Of a stretch of DNA of 64,000 nucleotides, positions 25,697 through 33,818 are shown in pieces. A program made the position numbers and the translations under genes. Each line of letters opens with the position of its first letter. Positions within the stretch are counted from its first letter, which is position 1. Under the pieces are notes generated by a model. The model made no database searches and had not been told where the DNA came from. It saw nothing but the letters and a program-made list of their open reading frames with translations. Origin of the DNA: CBDBJL01 sp965206365 (GTDB taxonomy: Bacteria > Pseudomonadota > Alphaproteobacteria > JABAAW01 > JAHZMA01); assembly GCA_965206365.1 (NCBI GenBank), contig CBDBJL010000025.1, forward strand, positions 1 to 64,000, given 5' to 3'.

Positions 25697-26701
25697 TTAC
25701 GAATGAGTTATCTTGATGAACTCTTCAAGCTTCGCCATGGCAGCCCCTGAAGCAATTGTTTGTTTTGCAAGTTCTAAACCTTCGGTTAAGTTTTTGACTT
25801 TGCCTGCTACCCATAAAGCTGCGGCACTATTGAGCAAAACTAGATGATAACAAGGGCTGGTTTCACCACGCAAAACAGCGCGAATGGCTTGGGCATTATC
25901 GTTGGCATCGCCACCACGTAATTCTTCTGGGGTACAAGATTTAAGCCCAAAATCCTCAGGTTTGATTGTTACTTTATTTAAGTTTTTACCATCATAATGA
26001 ATCATATGAGTTGGGCAAGAAAGACTAATTTCGTCCATATGATTCTCAGCACTGACTACCAAAAAGTTTTTAAATTCAAGATTGAGTAAAACATTGGCAA
26101 AAGCGGGTAGCAAAGCAGAATTTGATAATCCTAGCAAAATATATTTCACCCGTGCCGGGTTACAGATCGGGCCTAAAAAGTTAAAGATACTGCGAATACC
26201 AAGGGCTTGACGCGCTGGCATCACATTGGCAACGGTTTTGTGGTAAAGTGGGGCAAACATAAAATTAAGCCCGATTTCGTTTAAGGATTTTTGCATTACA
26301 GCTTGCGCAGCTTGAATATTGACGCCTAAAGCATTCAGTACATCCGAAGCCCCCGATTGGGAACTAACAGCGCGGTTTCCATGTTTCGCTACCGGCACGC
26401 CCGCCGCGGCAACAATAATCGAGCTGTTGGTAGAAACATTATAGCTGCAAAGACCATCGCCACCGGTGCCGACAAGATCCATTGTATTTTCGGGGGCTTC
26501 AATTTGCGTGGCTTTACTTTGCAAAATTTGCATGCCCGCAGTAATCTCCGTAACGCTTTCCCCTTTTTGTGCGAGCATCCCTAAAAATGCGCCAATTTCA
26601 GCATCGCTTGCTGCGCCCGAGAGAATTTTTTCAAAAGCCTGTTTCGCTAAGGGTTCGGGGAGATCTTTTCCTTGGGCTAATTGTTCAAAAATCAGTTTCA
26701 T
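25697..26701 (-). CDS. trpD: Anthranilate phosphoribosyltransferase
   Basis: The enzyme transfers phosphoribose from PRPP to anthranilate. The PRPP site is in DLVGTGGDGLCSYNVSTNSS, and VAKHGNRAVSSQSGASDVL is the family's anthranilate/Mg loop. It is 334 residues with no glutamine-amidotransferase fusion. In many alphaproteobacteria trpG precedes it; here the upstream gene on the same strand is an alpha/beta hydrolase instead, so trpG must lie elsewhere. Confidence 0.96.
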   Translation of the reverse strand: MKLIFEQLAQGKDLPEPLAKQAFEKILSGAASDAEIGAFLGMLAQKGESVTEITAGMQILQSKATQIEAPENTMDLVGTGGDGLCSYNVSTNSSIIVAAAGVPVAKHGNRAVSSQSGASDVLNALGVNIQAAQAVMQKSLNEIGLNFMFAPLYHKTVANVMPARQALGIRSIFNFLGPICNPARVKYILLGLSNSALLPAFANVLLNLEFKNFLVVSAENHMDEISLSCPTHMIHYDGKNLNKVTIKPEDFGLKSCTPEELRGGDANDNAQAIRAVLRGETSPCYHLVLLNSAAALWVAGKVKNLTEGLELAKQTIASGAAMAKLEEFIKITHS

Positions 26702-26733
26702 TATTCATTCTTTCTGCGTTTGGGAATTGCAAA

Positions 26734-27378
26734 TTAAGGCAAAGCGGGGATTAAAGATTCGCTGAGATAATAACAGACATAGTCGCGAATTTCATCTGTA
26801 TATCCTTTATAAAAATGATCTGCATCGGCAATGATCTTAAAATCTACGGAAATATTTCTTTGTTGATTGAGCTTTTCAACCAATGCAATTGTATCTTCGA
26901 TTGGGACAACTTTATCTAAGGTGCCATGGATAATTTGTCCTGATGTTGGGCAGGGGGCAAGAAAATTAAAATCATGCATATTACAAGGGGGGGATATGGC
27001 GATAAATTTTTTAATTTCCGGACGCCGCATTAATAACTGCATTGCAATCCACGCACCAAAAGAATAGCCACATACCCAAATATCTTGCCCAGGATTTTTA
27101 GATTGTAACCAATTTAAGGCTACCGAAGTATCGGAAAGCTCGCCTTCGCCATTATCAAATTGCCCCTGAGAACGCCCAACAGAACGAAAATTAAACCGTA
27201 GGCAAGAAACATCTAATTTGATAAAACTATTATATAAGGCATAGATGACTTGATTATTCATGGTACCACCCATAAGTGGATGGGGGTGCATCAATAAAAT
27301 GGCGGGCGCATTGCTGTTACCTGCGTAATAGCGGGCTTCAATTCGGCCAGCAGGACCGCTCAAAGTAAGTTCAGGCAT
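26734..27378 (-). CDS. Alpha/beta hydrolase (COG2945-like)
   Basis: This small cytoplasmic serine hydrolase has 214 residues. The nucleophile elbow is GYSFG, the acidic residue lies in HGTLDKVVP, and the His is in DADHFYKG. LLMHPHPLMGGTMNN and LRFNFRSVGRSQGQFDNG are typical of the COG2945 dienelactone-hydrolase-like group, whose substrates are mostly unknown. It may be the first gene of the trp-mo transcription unit, 32 bases before trpD. Confidence 0.85.
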   Translation of the reverse strand: MPELTLSGPAGRIEARYYAGNSNAPAILLMHPHPLMGGTMNNQVIYALYNSFIKLDVSCLRFNFRSVGRSQGQFDNGEGELSDTSVALNWLQSKNPGQDIWVCGYSFGAWIAMQLLMRRPEIKKFIAISPPCNMHDFNFLAPCPTSGQIIHGTLDKVVPIEDTIALVEKLNQQRNISVDFKIIADADHFYKGYTDEIRDYVCYYLSESLIPALP

Positions 27379-27636
27379 AACATCTCCCTAAATGATTTTA
27401 AAATCAAAAAATATCAATGCAAAAAGACTGATAGCACCGTGAAAAGACAAACTCTCATAAGTGAGGTAATCATAATGAATACCTTAATTGATTTATAATG
27501 CTACAAAGTTAGTAAAATACATTCCATTATTTAATAGTTCGTTTGTGAGATTATCACCCAAGAAGATTGTTACGTAGGGTCCCTAGAAATAACAAAACAT
27601 CATTTATGGAGCAATGAAACTATGAGTAAAGTAGAA

Positions 27637-27673
27637 TGCGCGTAGCCAAGGCTACTATAGCAGGAAGCGCGCA
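27637..27673 (+). other. Nested hairpin in the cysE upstream region
   Basis: TGCGCG (27637-27642) pairs with CGCGCA (27668-27673), enclosing TAGCC-AA-GGCTA (27643-27654), a tight inner hairpin. No T run follows, so it is not a classical terminator; it may be part of a structured leader RNA. Confidence 0.45.
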
Positions 27674-27720
27674 AAATTCAAGAAGAGTTTTGCGTAAAGG
27701 CATAATTTATTATCCCGAAA

Positions 27721-27746
27721 TTATTTGCAAATAAATTTTGCAAATA
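27721..27746. promoter_or_regulatory. Candidate operator upstream of cysE
   Basis: TTATTTGCAAATAA (27721-27734) is a perfect 14-base palindrome, followed at once by TTTTGCAAATA, a second near-copy of one arm. It lies about 80 bases before the cysE start, where a repressor or activator of the cysE-desulfurase operon would be expected. The binding protein is unknown. Confidence 0.45.
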
Positions 27747-27814
27747 GACTGTTTTGTGTTTTTATCTATGGTAGAGTGGATCGATGATGGTAAATTATTT
27801 TAAGGAGGATGAAA

Positions 27815-28531
27815 ATGTTACGGCAAGTGAAATCAATGATTGCGCGCGATCCCGCTGCCCGTTATTGGCTGGAGGTGGTGTTGTTGTATCCTTCATTTCA
27901 TGCTTTGTTGATTTATCGGTTAGCCCATTTTTTATGGAGAATGAAGTTAAAATTTATTGCGCGGTTATTATCATATTGGGCGCGCTTTCTTACGGGGATT
28001 GAAATTCATCCGGCTGCAAAAATTGGCAAGGGGTTTTTTATTGATCATGGGATGGGCGTTGTAATTGGAGAAACCGCAGAAATTGGCGATAATGTCACTT
28101 TATATCATGGTGTTACTTTAGGGGGAGTATCGCCTGCGATTGATTCTCACAAGCAACGATTGCGCAAACGGCATCCAACAATTTGTGAGGGTGCGATTAT
28201 TGGTGCGAATGCACAAATTTTAGGACCAGTTACGGTTGGTAGAAATGTCCGCGTGGGAAGCGCAACTATTGTTACGAAAAATGTCGTTGATGGTGTAACG
28301 ATTGTTGGTAATCCTGGGCGAATTCTTGGTAAAAAATGTTGCGCGGAAATTTTCTCTGCCTATGGAATTCCCGATGGTGAGCTACCGGATGTTGTCGCCA
28401 AATCTATCCAAACCATGCAGGGTGAATTAGCATTATTGCGCGGTGAAATTCAAAAATTGAAAAATGTAAGGCAAGAAACAATTAATGAGAACGGTGCTAA
28501 TTTTCCATCAGAAAACTCTAAATCAAGTTAA
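27815..28531 (+). CDS. cysE: Serine O-acetyltransferase
   Basis: The enzyme acetylates serine to O-acetylserine, the precursor of cysteine. The short-type protein (238 residues) has an N-terminal helical part and the left-handed beta-helix hexapeptide repeats: IHPAAKIGKGFFIDHGMGVVIGE and VTLYHGVTLGG. The ATG at 27815 is preferred over the in-frame ATG at 27809, because AAGGAGG at 27802-27808 is well spaced only for the later start. It is followed by two cysteine desulfurase genes, linking cysteine supply to sulfur mobilisation. Confidence 0.93.
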   Translation: MLRQVKSMIARDPAARYWLEVVLLYPSFHALLIYRLAHFLWRMKLKFIARLLSYWARFLTGIEIHPAAKIGKGFFIDHGMGVVIGETAEIGDNVTLYHGVTLGGVSPAIDSHKQRLRKRHPTICEGAIIGANAQILGPVTVGRNVRVGSATIVTKNVVDGVTIVGNPGRILGKKCCAEIFSAYGIPDGELPDVVAKSIQTMQGELALLRGEIQKLKNVRQETINENGANFPSENSKSS

Positions 28532-28552
28532 TCAAATAAATAACAGGCAGTG

Positions 28553-29683
28553 ATGGAAGATTGTTATTTTGATGTTAATGCAACGGCTCGGATTTTGCCT
28601 GAAGTAATTGCTTATATTACACAACAAATGGGAGAAAAAAAGAAAAATGTTGGCAATGCTTCATCTCCGCATCGCCAAGGACGTTTTGCACGTGCAATTA
28701 TAGAACAGGCGCGAATGCACATTAATTCATATTTTGGGGCACATTATGAAGTGATTTTTACTTCCGGAGCAACGGAGGCGAATAATTTGTTTGCGCATCA
28801 AATTTCGAAAGATGATTTATGGTTAGTGGGTGCCACCGAGCATCCGTCGATTTTAGAGCCCGCTTATGCGCATGGAAAAATCGGTGGCAAAATTGTGATT
28901 CTGCCTGTAGATCAACAGGGTTTATTATCATTAGATTATTTAGAGCAGACTCTACGTTCCTATCGAGAACAAACTGGTAAATCCAGGATTTGGTTAAGTG
29001 TTCAAGGGGCAAATTCAGAAAGTGGCGTTGTCCAAGATTTTACGGCGATTTCTAAAATTGCTTGGGATTATGATGCATTTTATCATTGCGATGCGGTTCA
29101 GCTTTTGGGCAAGGTTGCGCTGGATTTCACGCAAATTCCAGCTGATTTTGTTACAATTTCAGCGCATAAAATTGGCGGTATCTTGGGGGCTGGGGCGTTA
29201 TTATCGCCAAAAAATTTTCCGATAAAAGCCCAAATTTTGGGGGGAACGCAAGAAAACCGCCAACGTGCAGGCAGTGAGAATTCGATGGCAATTGGGGCAT
29301 TTGCCGTGGCGATGGCTCAGCTAGATCGAATTGATCATGGCAAAATGCTTATTTTGCGACAATATTTAGAAACGGGATTGCAAAAAAAAGGCAGGGCAGA
29401 ATCCACACAAATTATTGCGCAAGAACAAATTCGACTGAGCAATACAGTTTTTGCTTTGCATCCGCACTTACAAGCACAACAAATTTTAATGCAACTAGAT
29501 TTGGCAAATATTGCAGCGGCTTCGGGCTCAGCTTGCTCATCAGGGAAAATTTCGGCAAGTTATGTTTTGCAGGCGATGGGCATCAATTCAGAAGTTGCGA
29601 AACGGGCAGTACGATTTTCATTTGATGCTACCATAGATAAGGTAGCAATGGATTATGTGATCGCGCAATGGCAAAAATTATGA
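28553..29683 (+). CDS. Class V aminotransferase-fold cysteine desulfurase (first of two)
   Basis: This PLP enzyme is predicted to release sulfur from cysteine as persulfide. IFTSGATEANNLF binds PLP, HCDAVQLLGK and SAHKIGGILGAG (PLP Lys) follow, and the mobile-loop Cys is in SGSACSSGKIS. The N-terminus YFDVNATARILPEV is a divergent version of the usual YLDNNATTP, and the protein is less canonical than its downstream paralogue. The ATG at 28553 is preferred over GTG at 28550. Its TGA overlaps the next gene's ATG (ATGA). Confidence 0.9.
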   Translation: MEDCYFDVNATARILPEVIAYITQQMGEKKKNVGNASSPHRQGRFARAIIEQARMHINSYFGAHYEVIFTSGATEANNLFAHQISKDDLWLVGATEHPSILEPAYAHGKIGGKIVILPVDQQGLLSLDYLEQTLRSYREQTGKSRIWLSVQGANSESGVVQDFTAISKIAWDYDAFYHCDAVQLLGKVALDFTQIPADFVTISAHKIGGILGAGALLSPKNFPIKAQILGGTQENRQRAGSENSMAIGAFAVAMAQLDRIDHGKMLILRQYLETGLQKKGRAESTQIIAQEQIRLSNTVFALHPHLQAQQILMQLDLANIAAASGSACSSGKISASYVLQAMGINSEVAKRAVRFSFDATIDKVAMDYVIAQWQKL

Positions 29684-30825
29684 AACGAATTTATTTAGAT
29701 TATCACGCCACGACTCCCCTGAATGGGGATGTTCGCGATGCGATGCTAGAATGGATGGGGGAGCAATTTGGGAATCCGCATTCTGCCCATGAATTTGGGC
29801 GCAAAGCATCGGATCAGGTTGAAAATGCACGCCGAGTGATCGCGCAAAATATCAATGCAAAACGCACTGATATTATTTTCACCTCGGGGGCAACCGAGGC
29901 TGCCAATAATGCAATTTTTGGGATTGCACCTTATTTAAAATTACAAAATAAGATGCGGATCCTTACTTTGCAAGGTGAGCATGAAGCGGTATCTCAGCCT
30001 TTAAGAATATTAGAGCAGCAAGGTTTTGAAGTGGTTGCCTTAAAGCCGATGCCAGATGGTAGGTTGAATTTTGCCGATTTGCCACATTATGTTAAGGGGG
30101 ATCAAGCGCTGGGCCTGGTTGCGGTTATGCATAGCCATAACGAGATTGGGGTTTTGCAAGATATCGCCAAGCTCGCAGAATTTACACATGAAAATGATGG
30201 ATTTATTTTTTCAGATATGACCCAATCTTTGGGGAAAACGCCGATAAATATGATAGACATGCAGGTGGATCTGGCATGTTTTTCAGCGCATAAACTCTAT
30301 GGTCCAATGGGTATTGGTGCGCTTTATTGTAAAACTGCGATCCAAAAATATATGCAGCCCCATTTTTATGGCGGGGGGCAACAAAGATTGCGCTCAGGCA
30401 CAATCCCGGTTTTTCTTACGGTTGGTTTTGCCAAAGCAGTACAAATTGCGCTTGAGAATTTGCCAGACGAAATGATTCGTCTGGGTAGGTTGCGTGACCA
30501 ATTTTATGTGGGGTTACAAAATTTTTTCCCCGATATTATTGTGAATGGTTCGTTGCAATATCGGCTTGCGGGGAATTTACATCTCACTTTTCCGCAAATT
30601 TCTTCGGAAAAATTATTGTATTCTTTGCCAGAATTGCAATTTTCCACAGGGGCTGCATGCAGTTCGGGTAATGATAAAGGTAGCGAAATATTGCGAGCAT
30701 TGGGTTATCCGCAAGAGGGAAATCATGGGCATATTCGTCTTTGTGTGGGTGCGCTTACAAGGGAGGAAGATATTGTTGATTGTTTGGCATTATTTCAACA
30801 AAGACTTAGGCACCCAAAACCTTGA
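29680..30825 (+). CDS. iscS: Cysteine desulfurase (IscS/NifS type, second of two)
   Basis: The enzyme supplies sulfane sulfur for Fe-S clusters and tRNA thiolation. YLDYHATTPLNGDV is the canonical N-terminal motif, SGATEAANNAIFG and MHSHNEIGVLQD follow, the PLP Lys is in FSAHKLYGPMGIGALY, and the catalytic Cys is in STGAACSSGNDKGS. The start is ATG 29680 by ATGA overlap with the upstream paralogue. No iscU, sufB or iscR follows: the next gene is convergent, so the desulfurases are separated from the rest of any Fe-S operon. The symbol is provisional. Confidence 0.88.
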   Translation: MKRIYLDYHATTPLNGDVRDAMLEWMGEQFGNPHSAHEFGRKASDQVENARRVIAQNINAKRTDIIFTSGATEAANNAIFGIAPYLKLQNKMRILTLQGEHEAVSQPLRILEQQGFEVVALKPMPDGRLNFADLPHYVKGDQALGLVAVMHSHNEIGVLQDIAKLAEFTHENDGFIFSDMTQSLGKTPINMIDMQVDLACFSAHKLYGPMGIGALYCKTAIQKYMQPHFYGGGQQRLRSGTIPVFLTVGFAKAVQIALENLPDEMIRLGRLRDQFYVGLQNFFPDIIVNGSLQYRLAGNLHLTFPQISSEKLLYSLPELQFSTGAACSSGNDKGSEILRALGYPQEGNHGHIRLCVGALTREEDIVDCLALFQQRLRHPKP

Positions 30826-30871
30826 GGAAAGCTTTGGGAGAAAGGTTGTTGGTGGGCCCGATAAAGGGTTT

Positions 30872-30926
30872 GGGTGGCACCTTCGCGCCCTGATGGAAAG
30901 GGTGGCACCTGCGCGCCCCGATGGGG
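30872..30926. repeat. GC-rich tandem duplication between convergent genes
   Basis: Two nearly identical units of 28 and 27 bases (30872-30899 and 30900-30926) sharing GGGTGGCACCT and CGCGCCC..GATGG cores. A partial third copy (GGTGGGCCCGATAAAG) lies at 30850-30865. They occupy the short gap between iscS and the phosphohexomutase, and are unusually GC-rich for this region. Confidence 0.75.
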
Positions 30927-30929
30927 TGT

Positions 30930-32351
30930 TTATTTTTCTGCTGCGGTGATTTTCAATATTTTCGCTTCCTCTAGATAGCTTAGCATTTCGTTGCGTAATG
31001 TTTGGAAATTTTCTAAATTATCAGCTTCGGCGCGGATCGTGATTTGCTTTAAGCTGGCATCGGCGCGAATAATATACCAACTTTTATTTTCATTGTTGGG
31101 CTGGTTTTTTTTATGAACGAGAATCATGTTATGAAAATATTGAAAGGCAATTTGGTCACGATTCAGAAAATTTGCAATCTGCTTAAGATAATCTTCAGGA
31201 GGTTGGGTTAGGGTATCAATCTTCTCGATAGGTGAGATCACTGAATAGGGCAAAGCATCGATGCGTGTGCTTAAAGCGTGACCCAAACTACAAATTTCTA
31301 GTACTTTTAGTGCTACCATGAAAACATCATCGATGCCGTAGAAATAATCTTTGCTAAAAAAGAAATGTCCATTCATATCTAATCCTAGGAAAATATCTTC
31401 TTCCAGCATTTTTTTATGAAAACTGGCACGGCTAGAAGGCATGCGTTCGCACACAAACCCTTTGTTTTGAAGGTAAAGGATGATGGTTTCTGAGGTTAAA
31501 TAATCGGTGATAATTTTTTTACCTTTGGGTTTATTCTCGCTTAAATAGATCGCCAAAATAGGCAATAATCGATCGGGATCTACCCGTCTTGCTTGATCAT
31601 CTACAAAAAAAATACGGTCGCATTGGGCATCGATGCCAATGGCAAGATCTGCATTTTGTAATTTCAGATGGGCTTGCAATTGTTGGGTCATGATTTCATC
31701 ATCATGATGATGCTCGGCAATGAATGTATGATTCCCCGGAAGCGCGGGATAAAATTTGGGCAATAATTGTGATGCAATGCCCGACATACCATACCAAACT
31801 ACTTGCAACGTTTCGCTATGCAAAACAGCATTGGCAAGGAGGCGTTTCGTATAAGCCAGATTTGCATTTCCCGAAATATAACTGCCACCATCGGCAAATT
31901 GCCAATTCCCACTGAGTGCAATTTTTGCGATATGTTTAAATTCTTCACCATAAAAAGGTTTGCCATGCATCATAATTTTAAATCCATTATGATGGGAATC
32001 ATGGTAACTTCCAGTAATCATTACGGCAAGATCGGATTTCATTTTGTGGTCTAAAAACCACATAAGTGCGGTAGGGCAGGTCCCTATTGACATTACTTTA
32101 AGCCCAGAACTTACCAATCCACGGGCCAATTCAGTTTCAAGAACGGTGGAAGAGTTTCTAGAATCATGTCCGATAATGGCTCGCTCTGAATTTGTATAAA
32201 GAGCAATGGTGCCAAGAATTTTTCCCAAATAGTAGGCATCTTCCAAATTAAGCGATTCGCCAACAATCCCTCTAATATTATCAGATAAAAAAAGAGATGG
32301 ATTGAAGTTATGATAAGCGGTTCGCATTGGTTGTCCTTGTACAAAAGCCAT
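30930..32351 (-). CDS. Alpha-D-phosphohexomutase superfamily protein with degenerate active site
   Basis: The 473-residue protein has the four-domain phosphomannomutase/phosphoglucomutase layout: SDNIRGIVGE near the N-terminus, a phosphoserine loop, a metal loop, a sugar loop and a C-terminal phosphate-binding domain. The loops are eroded. TGSHNP is ITGSYHDS (Ser115 kept, next His lost). The DGDGDR metal loop is D241-A-Q243-C-D245-R (middle Asp replaced by Gln). GEMSGH is LDMNGH (Glu to Asp, Ser to Asn). The TGH loop is SSRAS, and the C-terminal RPSNT-type loop is RADAS. The frame and fold are intact, so it is expressed material rather than a decaying gene. It may be a changed-specificity enzyme or pseudoenzyme. 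A canonical PMM may exist elsewhere. Confidence 0.85.
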   Translation of the reverse strand: MAFVQGQPMRTAYHNFNPSLFLSDNIRGIVGESLNLEDAYYLGKILGTIALYTNSERAIIGHDSRNSSTVLETELARGLVSSGLKVMSIGTCPTALMWFLDHKMKSDLAVMITGSYHDSHHNGFKIMMHGKPFYGEEFKHIAKIALSGNWQFADGGSYISGNANLAYTKRLLANAVLHSETLQVVWYGMSGIASQLLPKFYPALPGNHTFIAEHHHDDEIMTQQLQAHLKLQNADLAIGIDAQCDRIFFVDDQARRVDPDRLLPILAIYLSENKPKGKKIITDYLTSETIILYLQNKGFVCERMPSSRASFHKKMLEEDIFLGLDMNGHFFFSKDYFYGIDDVFMVALKVLEICSLGHALSTRIDALPYSVISPIEKIDTLTQPPEDYLKQIANFLNRDQIAFQYFHNMILVHKKNQPNNENKSWYIIRADASLKQITIRAEADNLENFQTLRNEMLSYLEEAKILKITAAEK

Positions 32352-32487
32352 TGTACAAAAATCATTAAACTTTTTTATATTCTCAAATTTAATGATAATA
32401 TTTTCTAATATAAGTATTTCTAAGTTTTACCATAAGGTATTTTCTAGCAAAAGTAAACATAGTTGTTTTTGCTCTATGGTGGCACCA

Positions 32488-32516
32488 TTGACAAATTTTT
32501 GGAAATACGTTATTTG
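32488..32516 (+). promoter_or_regulatory. Sigma-70-type promoter for the TAXI TRAP receptor gene
   Basis: TTGACA at 32488-32493 and TATTTG at 32511-32516 are 17 bases apart, about 75 bases before the receptor ATG. The -35 element is a perfect match to consensus; the -10 is weaker. Confidence 0.5.
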
Positions 32517-32589
32517 TAGAAAATTGAGGAGTATAATGTTTAGGATTATATTCTGTATCTTTGGCAATTATTTTTAGAAGGATTGAAGG

Positions 32590-33636
32590 ATGCAAAATTT
32601 TTATTATCAGGAATTAAAAAACTTTAGGCGAAAATGTTTCAAACTATTAATGGTTGCTACGTTAATGTTACCGCTATTTTTTGCAGAAGTTTTTGCCAAA
32701 GATTTGAATTTTTTTACGATTGGTACGGGTGGAACTGCCTATACTTATTATCCTGTTGGTGGTATGATCGCAAACGCCATTTCGCGCCCTCCTGGTTCGC
32801 GCCTTTGTAAAGATGGTGGCAGTTGTGGGGTTGAGGGTCTGATTGCCTCAGCGGTATCCTCACGCGGTTCGGTTGATAATCTCAATGCCATTGACTCTAA
32901 ACTAAGAAATTCAGGCTTCGCACAAGCGGATGTGGCTTATTGGGCCTATACGGGTACGGGCACGATGAAGGGTCAAAAAAAGAAGAAAAATTTGCGCGCG
33001 ATTGCGGCGTTATATCCAGAGCATATTCATTTGATTGCACGCAAGGATGCGAAGATTAAAAAAGTTGAAGATCTTAGGGGAAAACGTGTTTCTCTCGATG
33101 AGCCAGGTTCGGGAACCTATGTTGATGCAAATTTGATTTTGGCTGCACATATGGTGGCATTGTCAGATATCGAAGTAGAATCTTTGAAAGGCAATGCGGC
33201 GGCGGATGCTCTTCGGAATCGGAAAATTGATGCCTTCTTTTTGGTTGCGGGCTATCCTGCAGGTGCGGTTGTAGAGCTTGCTTCCAGTACAGATATTGTG
33301 TTGGTGCCTATCGATAGTAAGGCTGCGATGAAATCACTTATTTTGCAATATAGTTTTTTCTCAGCAAGTGATATTCCTGCGGATACTTACAATAAGGTGG
33401 GTGCGGTAAGAACAATTGCGGTGGGTGCGCAATGGATTACGAGTGCTAAAGAAGATGATGAGTTGATTTATGGGATTACAAAGGCGTTGTGGAACAAGCA
33501 ATCTCGTATTTTGTTTGATCGTGGCCATGCAAAAGGTGCTGTTATTACTTTGGATACGGCTTTGGATGGTATTGGCATTCCCTTGCATAAGGGAGCAGAG
33601 CGTTTTTATCAAGAGATAGGTTTGTTGCAGAAATAG
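32590..33636 (+). CDS. TAXI-family TRAP transporter solute-binding protein
   Basis: This periplasmic receptor of a TRAP transporter has 348 residues. A basic N-terminus with a hydrophobic stretch ending AEVFA is an export signal. The mature protein starts with LNFFTIGTGGTAYTYYPVGGMIANAI, the TAXI hallmark, followed by VKDLRGKRVSLDEPGSG-like sequence (here VEDLRGKRVSLDEPGSGTYVDANLIL). An insertion at about residues 68-80 carries two Cys (CKDGGSCG). The ribosome site AGAAGGA lies seven bases before the ATG. The permease gene follows after 180 bases. The ligand is unknown; other TAXI receptors bind dicarboxylates or amino acids such as glutamate. Confidence 0.93.
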   Translation: MQNFYYQELKNFRRKCFKLLMVATLMLPLFFAEVFAKDLNFFTIGTGGTAYTYYPVGGMIANAISRPPGSRLCKDGGSCGVEGLIASAVSSRGSVDNLNAIDSKLRNSGFAQADVAYWAYTGTGTMKGQKKKKNLRAIAALYPEHIHLIARKDAKIKKVEDLRGKRVSLDEPGSGTYVDANLILAAHMVALSDIEVESLKGNAAADALRNRKIDAFFLVAGYPAGAVVELASSTDIVLVPIDSKAAMKSLILQYSFFSASDIPADTYNKVGAVRTIAVGAQWITSAKEDDELIYGITKALWNKQSRILFDRGHAKGAVITLDTALDGIGIPLHKGAERFYQEIGLLQK

Positions 33637-33719
33637 TGGAACTGCCTAAAACTTATTACTTAAAACTTATTACTTTGTCTCCATAAGAAGCCTTAGGTTT
33701 GGGTTGGGTTGGCTTTTTA

Positions 33720-33770
33720 TCAAGAGGGTTTCTTTCTTGTTGAACTGCCAAATTTGGTTTGCTCTCTTGA
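33720..33770 (+). other. Intercistronic stem-loop between TAXI receptor and permease
   Basis: TCAAGAG (33720-33726) pairs with CTCTTGA (33764-33770), enclosing CCAAATTTGG, itself a palindrome. The stem is followed by AAAA rather than T, so it is not a standard terminator. It could stabilise the receptor transcript or reduce permease expression. A 14-base direct duplication (AAAACTTATTACTT) lies just upstream at about 33650-33677. Confidence 0.4.
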
Positions 33771-33818
33771 AAAATTGCAAATAAAAAATTGTCAATTTGA
33801 TGCTTAGGATCTGTGCTT

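Larger units (their letters stand above)
27379..27814. other. Long spacer upstream of cysE with hairpins and a palindrome
   Basis: This 436-base divergent spacer between the hydrolase and cysE contains a nested hairpin (27637-27673), a second stem (GCAAAA at 27671-27676 with TTTTGC at about 27690-27695), and a perfect palindrome with a trailing half-site (27721-27746). The density of symmetry close to cysE suggests regulatory sequence. No coding region was recognised. Confidence 0.55.

Noticed and set aside
30872..30926. CRISPR-like repeats
   Set aside because: There are only two adjacent copies with no spacers, so it is a tandem duplication, not an array.
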